Positions 1-8,529 of a stretch of 64,000 nt of DNA are shown here, one piece after another. The stretch covers positions 1,116,001-1,180,000 of the forward strand of contig NZ_CP032819.1 of assembly GCF_003991565.1 (NCBI RefSeq), written 5' to 3'. The notes under the pieces were generated by a model that worked only from the letters and a program-made list of their open reading frames with translations, had not been told where the DNA came from and ran no database searches. Position 1 is the stretch's first letter. The number at the start of each line of letters is the position of its first letter. The position numbers and the translations under genes are program-made. This DNA is from Butyricimonas faecalis (GTDB taxonomy: Bacteria; Bacteroidota; Bacteroidia; Bacteroidales; Marinifilaceae).

Positions 1-2
1 TG

Positions 3-437
3 TACGGGCAAACCAAAGGCAACCGCTTCACGTGGTACCTCTCGCCCAAAGCCGGGTTCAACTCCTTCAAGATGGAATACATTGACCCCGCCCGCCTCAT
101 GAAGATAAACTACCTGTACGGCGGGATGAACCTCTTTGCCGCTGCCGGCTACAAAAAGTCCTCCTTCCAGCTCGTTCTGGACGGGACGTATCGCAAGAAC
201 TCGACCGCCGACTTGCAACTCACGGAAATCGACCAGGAGCAAATCGCCCTGGCTGCCGTTTACAAGGCTTACGACAACCTCTCGGCGGACAACTGGACCA
301 CGAACATCGAAGTCCGCTGGAATTACTCCCTGCCCAAAAACAGGGGCATTTTCATCAAACTCAACTGGCAACACGACTCCTGCAAAAACGACTTGCACCG
401 GGAAACCCTGCAAGCACATTGCGGCATTGTTTTTTAA
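3..437 (+). CDS. C-terminal part of an outer-membrane beta-barrel protein (5' truncated by window edge)
   Basis: The reading frame is open from the first bases of the window, so the gene begins upstream. The visible ~144 residues alternate aromatic and polar residues in short strands (for example RFTWYLSPKAGF and IEVRWNYSLP) and end in a terminal phenylalanine after a short strand. This is the usual signature of an outer-membrane barrel recognised by the BAM complex. It lies 18 bp before the ABC ATPase gene on the same strand, so it may belong to the same transcript. It could be a DUF6850-type barrel, but I cannot confirm the family from this fragment. Confidence 0.55.
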   Translation, partial: YGQTKGNRFTWYLSPKAGFNSFKMEYIDPARLMKINYLYGGMNLFAAAGYKKSSFQLVLDGTYRKNSTADLQLTEIDQEQIALAAVYKAYDNLSADNWTTNIEVRWNYSLPKNRGIFIKLNWQHDSCKNDLHRETLQAHCGIVF

Positions 438-455
438 ACCACAAATATCTTATAC

Positions 456-1340
456 ATGGAAAAAGTAATCGAGTGTAAAAACATAACGCACTATTACGGG
501 GAAAAACTCATTTACGAGAACCTGAACTTTGAAGTAGAGAAAGGCAAAGTGCTCGGGCTGCTCGGGAAAAACGGAACGGGAAAAACCACCATCATCAACA
601 TCTTGAACGGTTACCTGAAACCCCGCTCCGGAGAGTGCTACCTCCTCGGCGAGAACATGAATCACCTCACGCCCGCCACGAAAGCCAAAATCGGCTTGCT
701 ACTGGAAGGCCACGTGCAACACACCTACTTCACGATCGAGCAAATCGAGAAATATTACCGGGCCTTCTTCCCGAACTGGAAACGGGACGCCTTCTACGGT
801 CTGATGGAAAAACTAAAAGTCGTTCCCCATCAGAAAATCAACAACATGTCATGCGGCCAGCGTTCCCAAGTCGCCCTCGGGCTGCTATTTGCCCAAGACC
901 CGGAGCTGCTGATCCTGGACGACTTCTCCATGGGACTGGATCCCGGCTACCGCCGCCTCTTCGTGGAATACTTGCGGGACTTTGCCGCCGGCGGGGACAA
1001 AACGATATTCCTCACCTCCCACATCATCCAAGACATGGAACTGCTGATTGACGACTGCATGATCTTGGACTACGGACGCCTGTTGATACACAAGCCGACC
1101 CGGGAAATCATGGACAACTTCCACCGTTTCCGCTTCTCCCTGGACGAGGGACAACTTCCCGCCACCCATGAAAAACTATGGAACACGGAGAAAACCAACG
1201 GTCAGTGGATCACCTACTCCTTCGAGCCCCTCGCAACCGTCCGTCAACTGCTGGAAGCAAAAGGCGCGCACGTGTCCGACTTGAAGGAAGAAACCTTGAC
1301 CCTTGAAGACGCTTTTATCGGCTTGACCGGGAAATATTAA
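456..1340 (+). CDS. ABC transporter ATP-binding protein
   Basis: A 294-residue cytoplasmic ATPase subunit that should energise the permease encoded next. The Walker A motif GLLGKNGTGKTT lies near residues 35-46 and the Walker B motif LLILDDFSMGLDPG near residues 150-163. The signature is an unusual MSCGQRSQVALG rather than LSGGQ, and the switch histidine is in FLTSHIIQDM. A ~90-residue C-terminal extension follows the nucleotide-binding domain, as in many exporters of the CcmA/DrrA/YtrB type. The gene starts an apparent operon with the permease (26 bp gap), the DUF4857 protein and a lipoprotein. The substrate is unknown. Confidence 0.9.
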   Translation: MEKVIECKNITHYYGEKLIYENLNFEVEKGKVLGLLGKNGTGKTTIINILNGYLKPRSGECYLLGENMNHLTPATKAKIGLLLEGHVQHTYFTIEQIEKYYRAFFPNWKRDAFYGLMEKLKVVPHQKINNMSCGQRSQVALGLLFAQDPELLILDDFSMGLDPGYRRLFVEYLRDFAAGGDKTIFLTSHIIQDMELLIDDCMILDYGRLLIHKPTREIMDNFHRFRFSLDEGQLPATHEKLWNTEKTNGQWITYSFEPLATVRQLLEAKGAHVSDLKEETLTLEDAFIGLTGKY

Positions 1341-1366
1341 CCAACTCAGAAAACAACACCAAAACG

Positions 1367-2035
1367 ATGAACAAAGCACTACTATTCAAAGAATGGATCA
1401 AAACCCGCTGGATACTCCTCCTGATGTTCGCGGTATTTATCCTCGCCATGGGCTACATCGCGCTCCGTATATCGAGTGCCGCCCGCAACGTGGGAATGCC
1501 ACACTTGTGGGAAGTATTTATCCTGAAAAACGTGGTTTTGCTGGACCAGATAAAAGTCTTACCGCTACTCGCCGGAATCATCATGGGGATCACCCAGTTT
1601 ATCCCGGAAATGACAAAGAAACGTTTTAAACTGACACTACACCTCCCGCTGGGAGAAAACCGGATCGTGTGCCTGATGCTGGGCTACGGGATGGTATGCC
1701 TGCTGCTCCTCTTCGCGGTCAGCTACGGCGGATTCCTGTGGGGACTATCCGGCAGCTTCCCGCGTGAAGTCGTCGGGGCATGGTTCGTCACGATCCTCCC
1801 CCACGTGTTAGGCGGATTCGCCTCCTACCTACTCGCGGCATGGATCATCCTGGAACCCGTGTGGAGCCAACGCCTCTACAACGCCGTGATCGGGCTGTTG
1901 GTCCTGTCGGTATTCATGATCCAGGGCGTGCCCGGCAGCCACGCGTGCATGTACCCGTTCCTGTTCGGGACACTCGTCCTGCTAGCCCTATACCCCAAAA
2001 TCTCCATTCGTCACTTTAAAGAAGGAATGCAGTAA
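1367..2035 (+). CDS. ABC transporter permease-like integral membrane protein
   Basis: A 222-residue hydrophobic protein with about six predicted membrane segments, the first near residues 13-33 (WILLLMFAVFILAMGYIALR). It has no recognisable catalytic motif. Its position directly after an ABC ATPase and before a DUF4857 protein makes it the probable membrane subunit of that exporter. Its length matches small ABC-2-like permeases of Bacteroidetes. Function is inferred from context. Confidence 0.75.
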   Translation: MNKALLFKEWIKTRWILLLMFAVFILAMGYIALRISSAARNVGMPHLWEVFILKNVVLLDQIKVLPLLAGIIMGITQFIPEMTKKRFKLTLHLPLGENRIVCLMLGYGMVCLLLLFAVSYGGFLWGLSGSFPREVVGAWFVTILPHVLGGFASYLLAAWIILEPVWSQRLYNAVIGLLVLSVFMIQGVPGSHACMYPFLFGTLVLLALYPKISIRHFKEGMQ

Positions 2036-2055
2036 CACCATTAAATGTCAAGCAA

Positions 2056-3258
2056 ATGAAAATAAAGATCTTATACATCGGGTTATCCGTCTTCTTACTA
2101 TCGTGGATAATCCCGTCGCTCGTTGAGCTCTCCCTGGACTCCTCCTCCCGCTACCCGTTCACCTACTACAGCTCCGTCGTCAACCAATTCTGTTACTTTG
2201 ACCAGGAGGATGACAACGTGCGGGGACGGGACATGAGCGGTAGAACCTACACCGACGCGGAATTCGACCGGGTGCTGCCCATGTTCTACTACCGCCAGTT
2301 GGCCATGGAAAACGCCCTTCCGGACTCCATACAAGGGGTCCCGGTTGACCTGCACACGATCGCCCGCAACAACTTTTTCTTCTGGTACAAGCCCAAGGAC
2401 AAAAACACCCCGGTCATCGCGCTCTACCCCATGTTCGAATCCTGCTCGGGGAAAGTGGACCTGGAGAACCCCAGCGACATGTTCCGCCTGAAAGAGAACA
2501 TCGAATTCATCGACATGGCCACCAACCGGGTCGACGAACAGAAATCCGCCCGCTTCCAGCAAGCCTTGGAAAAGGCCGGGTTCGCCTTCCCCGCGCAATG
2601 GGTGGCCGGCATCCCCACCAGCCAGAAATCATACGATGAAGGCTACTTCGCCCTGGACAGCGAGGGCCACCTCTTCCATGTAAAGATGACGAACGGCAAA
2701 CCTTTTGTCAAGGACACGAAGGTGCGCGACATCTCCTGCATGCTCCCGATGGAAATTGAAAACCGGAGCCTGTACGGATTCCTGTTCGACACGCACCACA
2801 CGCTGTACTACCTCTCCACGGACGGCTACCGGCTCGTGAAAGTGCTGGACGACGTGGACCCCGACAAAGACCGGGTGTCCATCATGGCCAACATGTTCTA
2901 CTGGACGGTGGCCAAAACCACCTCGGACGGGGAACACACCTACGCCCTGGAGAGCCGAAGCATGCAACGGGTCGACAGCCTGTTCCGCCCGGCACCGGAA
3001 TCCGCGTGGGACAAAACGCTGCCCTACCTATTCCCGTTCACGGTAACCTTCCAAGACAGCACGAACAGTTACATCTATCCCCGGGTTTCGGGGTACTACT
3101 TCCCGTCACTCCCGTTGAACATCGTACTCGCGGTCGTTACCCTTATCGTGTACCGCAAAGACAGATCCCGCGGGAAATACCTTGCCGGAATCATCACCCT
3201 ATGCACGGGAATTGCCGGATTCATCACCGTATGCCTCTTTGCCAGAATAAGAAAATAA
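2056..3258 (+). CDS. DUF4857 domain-containing protein
   Basis: A 400-residue protein with one N-terminal membrane segment (residues ~4-22), a large presumably periplasmic domain and two C-terminal membrane segments (from residue ~352, the last in GIAGFITVCLFARI). The sequence resembles DUF4857 proteins of Bacteroidetes, which I recall contain blocks like FYYRQL, FIDMATN.VDE and YDEGY that are all seen here. It starts 20 bp after the permease, so it is probably a third component of the same ABC system. Biochemical role unknown. Confidence 0.7.
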   Translation: MKIKILYIGLSVFLLSWIIPSLVELSLDSSSRYPFTYYSSVVNQFCYFDQEDDNVRGRDMSGRTYTDAEFDRVLPMFYYRQLAMENALPDSIQGVPVDLHTIARNNFFFWYKPKDKNTPVIALYPMFESCSGKVDLENPSDMFRLKENIEFIDMATNRVDEQKSARFQQALEKAGFAFPAQWVAGIPTSQKSYDEGYFALDSEGHLFHVKMTNGKPFVKDTKVRDISCMLPMEIENRSLYGFLFDTHHTLYYLSTDGYRLVKVLDDVDPDKDRVSIMANMFYWTVAKTTSDGEHTYALESRSMQRVDSLFRPAPESAWDKTLPYLFPFTVTFQDSTNSYIYPRVSGYYFPSLPLNIVLAVVTLIVYRKDRSRGKYLAGIITLCTGIAGFITVCLFARIRK

Positions 3259-3276
3259 CATTAAATCAATAACACC

Positions 3277-3822
3277 ATGAAAAGAAACACGTTCATTTTT
3301 ATCCTCGTTTGCATCGCGACACTCTCCATCGTCGGGTGTAAAAACGCCAACAAGAAAACACAACAAGAGAGTACCCCCGAAATATCCGCGGCCGACAAAG
3401 CCCTGGATGTCAACGCTCTTATGCAGGTTGCCGAACAGCAGGTCAACGACACCATCGTGCTGAAAGGCATCGTGAAACACACCTGTTCCCACTCCGGACG
3501 CCGCTGCTTCATGGCCGACACCACGGGTAAACTCACGATTCGCGTCGAGGCCGGAGGTAACATCCAAGCCTTCAACAAAGAGCTGGTCAACTCCGAAATC
3601 GTCGTGACCGGGGTGTTACAGGAACAACGCCTGTCACAGGAATACATCGATAACTGGGAAAAAGAAGTGGCCGAGGAAGAAGCGAAAGGCGACAAAGACG
3701 CCGACCATTGCAACTCGGAAAAGAACAGCATCCAACAAATGCGGGAGTGGATGAAAAACCATAACAAGGACTTCTACTCCATCTACTACGTGAACGGCAT
3801 CGATTACGAGATCGTGAAATAG
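3277..3822 (+). CDS. OB-fold-like lipoprotein
   Basis: A 181-residue predicted lipoprotein. The N-terminus is a signal peptide with lipobox SIVGC, so Cys21 would be lipidated. Residues ~46-115 (DTIVLKGIVKHTC followed by CFMADTTGKLTIRVEAG) look like a small OB-fold domain of the kind found in periplasmic DUF4920-like and tRNA-anticodon-like proteins. The C-terminal third is charged and helical, with a conserved-looking CNSEKNSIQQMREWM stretch. It is the last gene of the 456-3822 operon, 18 bp after the DUF4857 gene. Function unknown. Confidence 0.6.
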   Translation: MKRNTFIFILVCIATLSIVGCKNANKKTQQESTPEISAADKALDVNALMQVAEQQVNDTIVLKGIVKHTCSHSGRRCFMADTTGKLTIRVEAGGNIQAFNKELVNSEIVVTGVLQEQRLSQEYIDNWEKEVAEEEAKGDKDADHCNSEKNSIQQMREWMKNHNKDFYSIYYVNGIDYEIVK

Positions 3823-3826
3823 GCCG

Positions 3827-4080
3827 CTTGGTAATCCCCGAGGGGAGAAAGCCGCCCGGTAATCAACGAGTGGAAAACACCCGGTAACCAAACCCTCCCC
3901 CTGTGCAAGGGGGAGTTGGAGGGGGTAGTCGCTCCTTCCACCAAAACACCTCTTCTATGTCCTTATAAATAATGGAGAAGATGAGCGCGACAGACTACCT
4001 CCCCTAACCCCTCCTTGCACAGGAGGGGAAACCGCTTGGTAATTAAGGGAGGGAGAAAGCCGCCCCGGTAATCCCTCGCC
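3827..4080. repeat. Intergenic palindromic repeat pair with ~27-bp satellite units
   Basis: This gene-free stretch holds one palindromic repeat at 3891-3931 (core CCCCCTGTGCAAGGGGG) and a second in opposite orientation at 3992-4030. They are flanked by several degenerate copies of a unit resembling CGCTTGGTAATCAACNAGGAG at about 3829, 3854, 3880, 4031 and 4062. The same family occurs at 12.16-12.31, 14.26-15.64, 17.79-17.90 and 62.19-62.24 kb. It behaves like a REP/MITE-type intergenic element. Confidence 0.75.
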
Positions 4081-4157
4081 CCTTTAAGATTCCTTAACTA
4101 TAGCTTTACATTTTTTCCGGAAAATTACCGGATCGTGAATAATAAGTCACCGACCTG

Positions 4158-4202
4158 CTCCGGTAACTTTCCGGTGACTTTCCGGTAACTTACCGGTAAC
4201 TA
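4158..4202. repeat. 11-bp short tandem repeat (unit TTCCGGTAACT, about 4 copies)
   Basis: Four head-to-tail copies of an 11-bp unit (CTCCGGTAACT, TTCCGGTGACT, TTCCGGTAACT, TACCGGTAACT). The surrounding 4080-4338 interval has no convincing gene. Confidence 0.7.
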
Positions 4203-4338
4203 ACAGAAGAAACCGTTAACAAACCACGAAGATCACCCACCTCTTACACGCCTCAGCCCCCTTCCCACGCGGGATAAGGGGGAAAACGCGAAAGAACATC
4301 GTTAAAATAAGCTAATTTTAAGTAAGAATAGATTCTTT

Positions 4339-4947
4339 TTATACCGTCAACGACTTTATAAACAACGTGATCCCGTCAAATATCATCTGCAAACCGATCG
4401 TGGCAACAATCAACCCGATAATCCGGATCAACGGGTTCATGAAATTGTATTTAATCAAGAAATTCCCGATTCGCCGGGCCTGCAACATACAAAACAGATT
4501 CACCGACAGGGCGATCAGGATGGCGATGATCGTGATCTCGCGCCCGTACTGGACGGGAAACGTAACGGCAGCCGTGATCGTGGCCGGTCCCGCGATCATC
4601 GGGATGGCGATAGGCACCGTGGTCAGATCGGCCAGTTTGATATGCTCGTCCACTTTCAAGAAAAAACCTTTCAGCAGGCCGGACAACCCGTTATACATCA
4701 ACACGGCCCCGCAGGTGATTTGAAAAGAGTACAGCTCGACATGGAACACGTAACTGAACGTGACCTCGCCCAGGAAAAGAAAAAAGACCAGGATCAACGC
4801 GGCGGTAATGGACGATTTGATCGATATATACCGCAACTCCTTAGGAGTGAACCTCTCCTGCAACGAAGTAACAATTAAAACCTTCTGTACCGGGTTGACC
4901 AGGGCCAAGAGGGCCACGATACAAGCTAATATCATTTTTACCGTCAT
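4339..4947 (-). CDS. MarC family integral membrane protein
   Basis: A 202-residue inner-membrane protein with about six membrane segments. It carries the MarC/UPF0056 features LALVNPVQKVLIVTSL near the N-terminus, PIAIPMIAGPATITAA in the centre and GLIVATIGLQMIFDGI at the C-terminus. MarC proteins are multi-spanning proteins of uncertain transport function. The gene is monocistronic and divergent from the small exported ORF at 5076. Confidence 0.9.
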   Translation of the reverse strand: MTVKMILACIVALLALVNPVQKVLIVTSLQERFTPKELRYISIKSSITAALILVFFLFLGEVTFSYVFHVELYSFQITCGAVLMYNGLSGLLKGFFLKVDEHIKLADLTTVPIAIPMIAGPATITAAVTFPVQYGREITIIAILIALSVNLFCMLQARRIGNFLIKYNFMNPLIRIIGLIVATIGLQMIFDGITLFIKSLTV

Positions 4948-4971
4948 AATCCGAATATTTCTGATTCCACG

Positions 4972-4979
4972 CGAAGGTA
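4972..4979 (-). promoter_or_regulatory. Candidate minus-7 box for marC-like gene
   Basis: On the minus strand the sequence TACCTTCG is one mismatch from the Bacteroidetes minus-7 consensus TAnnTTTG, 25 bp upstream of the start codon. No clear minus-33 element was found. Confidence 0.35.
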
Positions 4980-5047
4980 CGTAATAAAACGGATTTATGG
5001 ATAAGAAAAAGCGTTAACAAGACCGGAGATATATCCAAAAAATATAT

Positions 5048-5055
5048 TACTTTTG
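5048..5055 (+). promoter_or_regulatory. Minus-7 box (TACTTTTG) upstream of the 5076 ORF
   Basis: TACTTTTG matches the TAnnTTTG consensus 20 bp before the ATG at 5076. It supports the idea that this small orphan ORF is transcribed. No good minus-33 TTTG is present. Confidence 0.45.
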
Positions 5056-5075
5056 AACCTGTAAATAATTTTATA

Positions 5076-5471
5076 ATGAAAACGTTGTTTTTTGTGTACA
5101 TACCTATCTTCATCTTTTCTTTATCGTTCATAGCCAATGGACTAAAGACAGAGAAAAACGCGGATGAGATAACACCACCTACACGAACGGAACAACTTTC
5201 CGAATCGGACGAGTTCACCAACTGCTACGCACCCCTCTCGCCAGGCCTCCATTTAGGTGCCGACGAAGGAGTGGTCACTCCCACCGGACGGCGTTTCGGG
5301 CTCAACAAAGCCCAGAAGACAAACGTGTATTCGCATCACAACATACATGGTGGAAAAAACATTCCGGTCAAGTTGTCTTTCGCACGGGAAAGGCGACATT
5401 TTATTCAATACCTGACCACCCGACACAGCCAAGGTTTTTATATCTATTCACTGCAAGTGTTGCTGTTATGA
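5076..5471 (+). CDS. Hypothetical small exported protein
   Basis: A 131-residue ORF with a hydrophobic N-terminus (FFVYIPIFIFSLSFIANG) that looks like a signal peptide or anchor, followed by a hydrophilic region. I recognise no domain. It has a minus-7 box directly upstream and typical local base composition, so it may be real, although the basic C-terminal part is weakly protein-like. It lies between marC (divergent) and the Ca2+ ATPase (co-oriented, 115 bp away). Confidence 0.4.
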   Translation: MKTLFFVYIPIFIFSLSFIANGLKTEKNADEITPPTRTEQLSESDEFTNCYAPLSPGLHLGADEGVVTPTGRRFGLNKAQKTNVYSHHNIHGGKNIPVKLSFARERRHFIQYLTTRHSQGFYIYSLQVLLL

Positions 5472-5586
5472 CGAGTGCCGTAAACGAACATGACAATCAC
5501 CTCCTTTTCCGGTGGAACGGGCATTTTCATGTATCCTATTATCCAGTCAACACGTAAAAAAAAAACAATTAAATCTTAACATATAA

Positions 5587-8517
5587 ATGGAATCACGTAA
5601 ACACTACACGGGTCTCACGGGTAAACAAGTGCTGGAAAGTCGTGAAAAACACGGGGCCAACGTGTTAACTCCCCCCAAGAGGGACTCTTTGTGGCAAATT
5701 TTTATCGGGAACTTCGAGGATCCCGTTATTCGCATATTAATGGTGGCGGTATTTCTTTCCGGGGGCATCGCCATCTCCATGTATTTCTCGGAAGGGGTCA
5801 TCGAGATCGCGGAAACCATCGGTATTGCCGTGGCCATATTGCTCGCGACGGGAGTGGCCACGTGGTTCGTGTGGGACGCGAACAAGAAGTTCGACGTGCT
5901 GAATCAGGTGAACGACGACACGCTGGTCAAAGTGATTCGCGACGGTGACGTGCACGAGGTACCGAAAAAGGAGATCGTCGTGGACGATATCGTGCTGTTG
6001 GAGCAAGGGGAAGAGATTCCCGCCGACGGGGTACTCCTGGAGGCGATCTCCCTGCAGGTGAACGAATCCAGTTTGACCGGAGAGCCGATGGCCAATAAAA
6101 CCGTGGTCGAGTCCGAGTTTAACCTGGAAGCCACCTATCCATCGAATCACGTGATGCGGGGAACCACCGTTTCCGACGGTCACGGGATCATGCGGGTGCT
6201 TGCCGTGGGTGACGCCACGGAGTTCGGGAGAGTGGCAGAGAAGTCCTCGGAGAAAAGCGAGGAACCGACCCCACTTGACAAGCAACTGGATTCACTGGCA
6301 AAGTTCATCGGGGTGGTGGGATTCTGTGGCGCGGCAGCCACGTTTACCATCCTGTTCATCAAAGCCATTTTCTTCAACCCGGCATCCCCTACCCCGGGAT
6401 GGGGACAACTCGGGCTGATCGGGGCGTTGATTATCGCGGCCGTCATCATGCTGGCCAAAGTGTGGGTGCCGGTCATATACGACGTGCATGCCCTGCGGGG
6501 GAAAGCAAAAGAGCTTCCACGAAGCATAGAACAGGGCAGTTGGGCACGCTGGTTCCTGTACGGGCTGGGTGCGTTGGTCGTCATGCTCGCCGTTGGTTTG
6601 GCCTTCGGGGTGAAGCCGTGGGACCCGCAAGCATGGATTTCGCTAAGCCTCGGGAAGAAGATCCTATCGGCATTCATGGCCTCCGTTACCTTGATCGTGG
6701 TAACGGTGCCGGAAGGGCTCCCGATGAGCGTCACCTTGAGCCTGGCTCTCAGCATGCGCAAAATGTTGAAATCGAACAACCTGGTGCGCAAGATGCACGC
6801 TTGCGAGACGATGGGTGCCACGACCGTCATTTGCACGGATAAAACGGGGACCCTGACCCAAAACCGGATGACCGTGTACAAGACCAATTTCTACGGTCTG
6901 AAGGATCAACAACTATCGGACAACGAGAATTCCCGACTGATAAAGGAAGGGATTGCCGTGAACACGACCGCATTTCTCGACTTTTCCGAGCCGGGCCGGG
7001 TGAAGACGTTGGGCAACCCGACCGAGGCCGCCTTGCTGCTCTGGCTGAACGGGCAACAGGTAAATTACCGGGAACTCCGGGAGAATGCCGCGGTGATCGA
7101 CCAGTTGACTTTTTCCACGGAACGGAAATACATGGCCACGCTGGTTGATTCGCCCGTCATGGGGAAAAAGATTCTATACGTGAAGGGGGCTCCCGAGATC
7201 GTCTTCGCCCAATGTAAACATGCCTTGATCGACGGGGAGCTGCAACCGATTGCCCGTTATAAAACGACGGTGGAGGCCCAATTGCTGGAATACCAGAATC
7301 AGGCCATGCGGACGCTGGGTTTTGCTTACCAGGTCATCGAGGATCATGAATCGCGCTTCAAAGAGGGACGTCTGTACAACGCGGAATTGACGTTCCTGGG
7401 GATCGCGGCGATTTCGGACCCGATTCGTCCGGACGTGCCGGAGGCGGTGAAACGTTGTTTCGATGCCGGAATACAAGTGAAGATGGTGACCGGGGACACG
7501 CCGGGTACGGCAAAAGAGATCGGGCGACAAATCGGGCTGTGGACGGAAAAAGATACCGAGCGGAACGTGATCACGGGGGTCGAGTTTGCCCGGTTAACCG
7601 ACCAAGAGGCCCTGGAGCGGGTGCTGGATTTAAAGATCATGTCCCGCGCCCGCCCGATGGACAAACAACGCCTCGTGCAGTTGCTACAACAGAAACAGGC
7701 CATCGTGGCTGTCACGGGGGACGGGACGAACGATGCCCCGGCGTTGAATCACGCGCACGTGGGGCTATCCATGGGTAGCGGTACTTCCGTGGCCAAGGAG
7801 GCGAGCGACATCACGTTGCTGGACGACTCGTTCAGCAGCATCACCTCTGCCGTGATGTGGGGACGTTCGGTGTACCAGAACATCCAACGGTTCATCCTGT
7901 TCCAGCTTACCATTAACGTGGCCGCCTTGATCATCGTGCTACTGGGCTCCTTGTTCGGTTCGGAGCTTCCGATCACGGTGACGCAGATGTTGTGGGTGAA
8001 CCTCATCATGGACACGTTTGCCGCCGGGGCTTTGGCCTCGCTCCCACCCAGTCCGGAGGTGATGAAACGCAAGCCGAGGGATTCGAATGCCTTTATCATC
8101 GTACCGCAAATGCGACGACTGATACTGGCCACGGGGATCGCGTTCGTGGTTATCCTGCTCGGCCTGCTGTACGTGCTCTCCCATTATGCCGGAGGCATCG
8201 ATGCCGGTACGCCGGAGGGGTTGCGCAACCTGACGATCTTTTTCACCGTGTTCGTGATGTTGCAGTTCTGGAACATGTTTAACGCGAAGACGTTCGGGAC
8301 AAACGATTCGGCCTTTAAAAATATATTCAAAAGCGAGGGATTCCTCACCGTGGGGATGGCGATTATCGTGGGACAGGTGCTGGTAGTCAATTTCGGGGGT
8401 TCCGTTTTCAGAACCGTCCCGCTGACCTGGGGCGAATGGATGGGGATCACGCTTGCCACCTCGGTCGTACTTTGGGTGGGAGAAATCTTTAGAGCATTCA
8501 AACGGATGAAAAAATAG
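5587..8517 (+). CDS. Calcium-translocating P-type ATPase, PMCA-like (type IIB)
   Basis: A 976-residue membrane pump that should export Ca2+ at the cost of ATP. Visible motifs are the actuator TGE loop (SSLTGEPM, ~residue 160), the PEGL motif in TM4 (VTVPEGLPMSVTLSLA), the phosphorylation site DKTGTLT with Asp418, the nucleotide-binding KGAPE, MVTGDTPGTA, and the hinge TGDGTNDAPAL. The C-terminal helices carry LWVNLIMDTFAAGALA. Between TM3 and TM4 there is an extra stretch of roughly 90 residues with its own hydrophobic segments (from LIGALIIAAVIMLAKVWVPV onward), which makes the protein longer than usual bacterial members. The antiporter gene follows after 12 bp, suggesting co-transcription for ion homeostasis. 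Confidence 0.93.
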   Translation: MESRKHYTGLTGKQVLESREKHGANVLTPPKRDSLWQIFIGNFEDPVIRILMVAVFLSGGIAISMYFSEGVIEIAETIGIAVAILLATGVATWFVWDANKKFDVLNQVNDDTLVKVIRDGDVHEVPKKEIVVDDIVLLEQGEEIPADGVLLEAISLQVNESSLTGEPMANKTVVESEFNLEATYPSNHVMRGTTVSDGHGIMRVLAVGDATEFGRVAEKSSEKSEEPTPLDKQLDSLAKFIGVVGFCGAAATFTILFIKAIFFNPASPTPGWGQLGLIGALIIAAVIMLAKVWVPVIYDVHALRGKAKELPRSIEQGSWARWFLYGLGALVVMLAVGLAFGVKPWDPQAWISLSLGKKILSAFMASVTLIVVTVPEGLPMSVTLSLALSMRKMLKSNNLVRKMHACETMGATTVICTDKTGTLTQNRMTVYKTNFYGLKDQQLSDNENSRLIKEGIAVNTTAFLDFSEPGRVKTLGNPTEAALLLWLNGQQVNYRELRENAAVIDQLTFSTERKYMATLVDSPVMGKKILYVKGAPEIVFAQCKHALIDGELQPIARYKTTVEAQLLEYQNQAMRTLGFAYQVIEDHESRFKEGRLYNAELTFLGIAAISDPIRPDVPEAVKRCFDAGIQVKMVTGDTPGTAKEIGRQIGLWTEKDTERNVITGVEFARLTDQEALERVLDLKIMSRARPMDKQRLVQLLQQKQAIVAVTGDGTNDAPALNHAHVGLSMGSGTSVAKEASDITLLDDSFSSITSAVMWGRSVYQNIQRFILFQLTINVAALIIVLLGSLFGSELPITVTQMLWVNLIMDTFAAGALASLPPSPEVMKRKPRDSNAFIIVPQMRRLILATGIAFVVILLGLLYVLSHYAGGIDAGTPEGLRNLTIFFTVFVMLQFWNMFNAKTFGTNDSAFKNIFKSEGFLTVGMAIIVGQVLVVNFGGSVFRTVPLTWGEWMGITLATSVVLWVGEIFRAFKRMKK

Positions 8518-8529
8518 AGTAACATATCA

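Noticed and set aside
3827..4202. Possible CRISPR array
   Set aside because: Repeats are degenerate, irregularly spaced and palindromic or 11-bp head-to-tail, with no spacer pattern and no cas genes.
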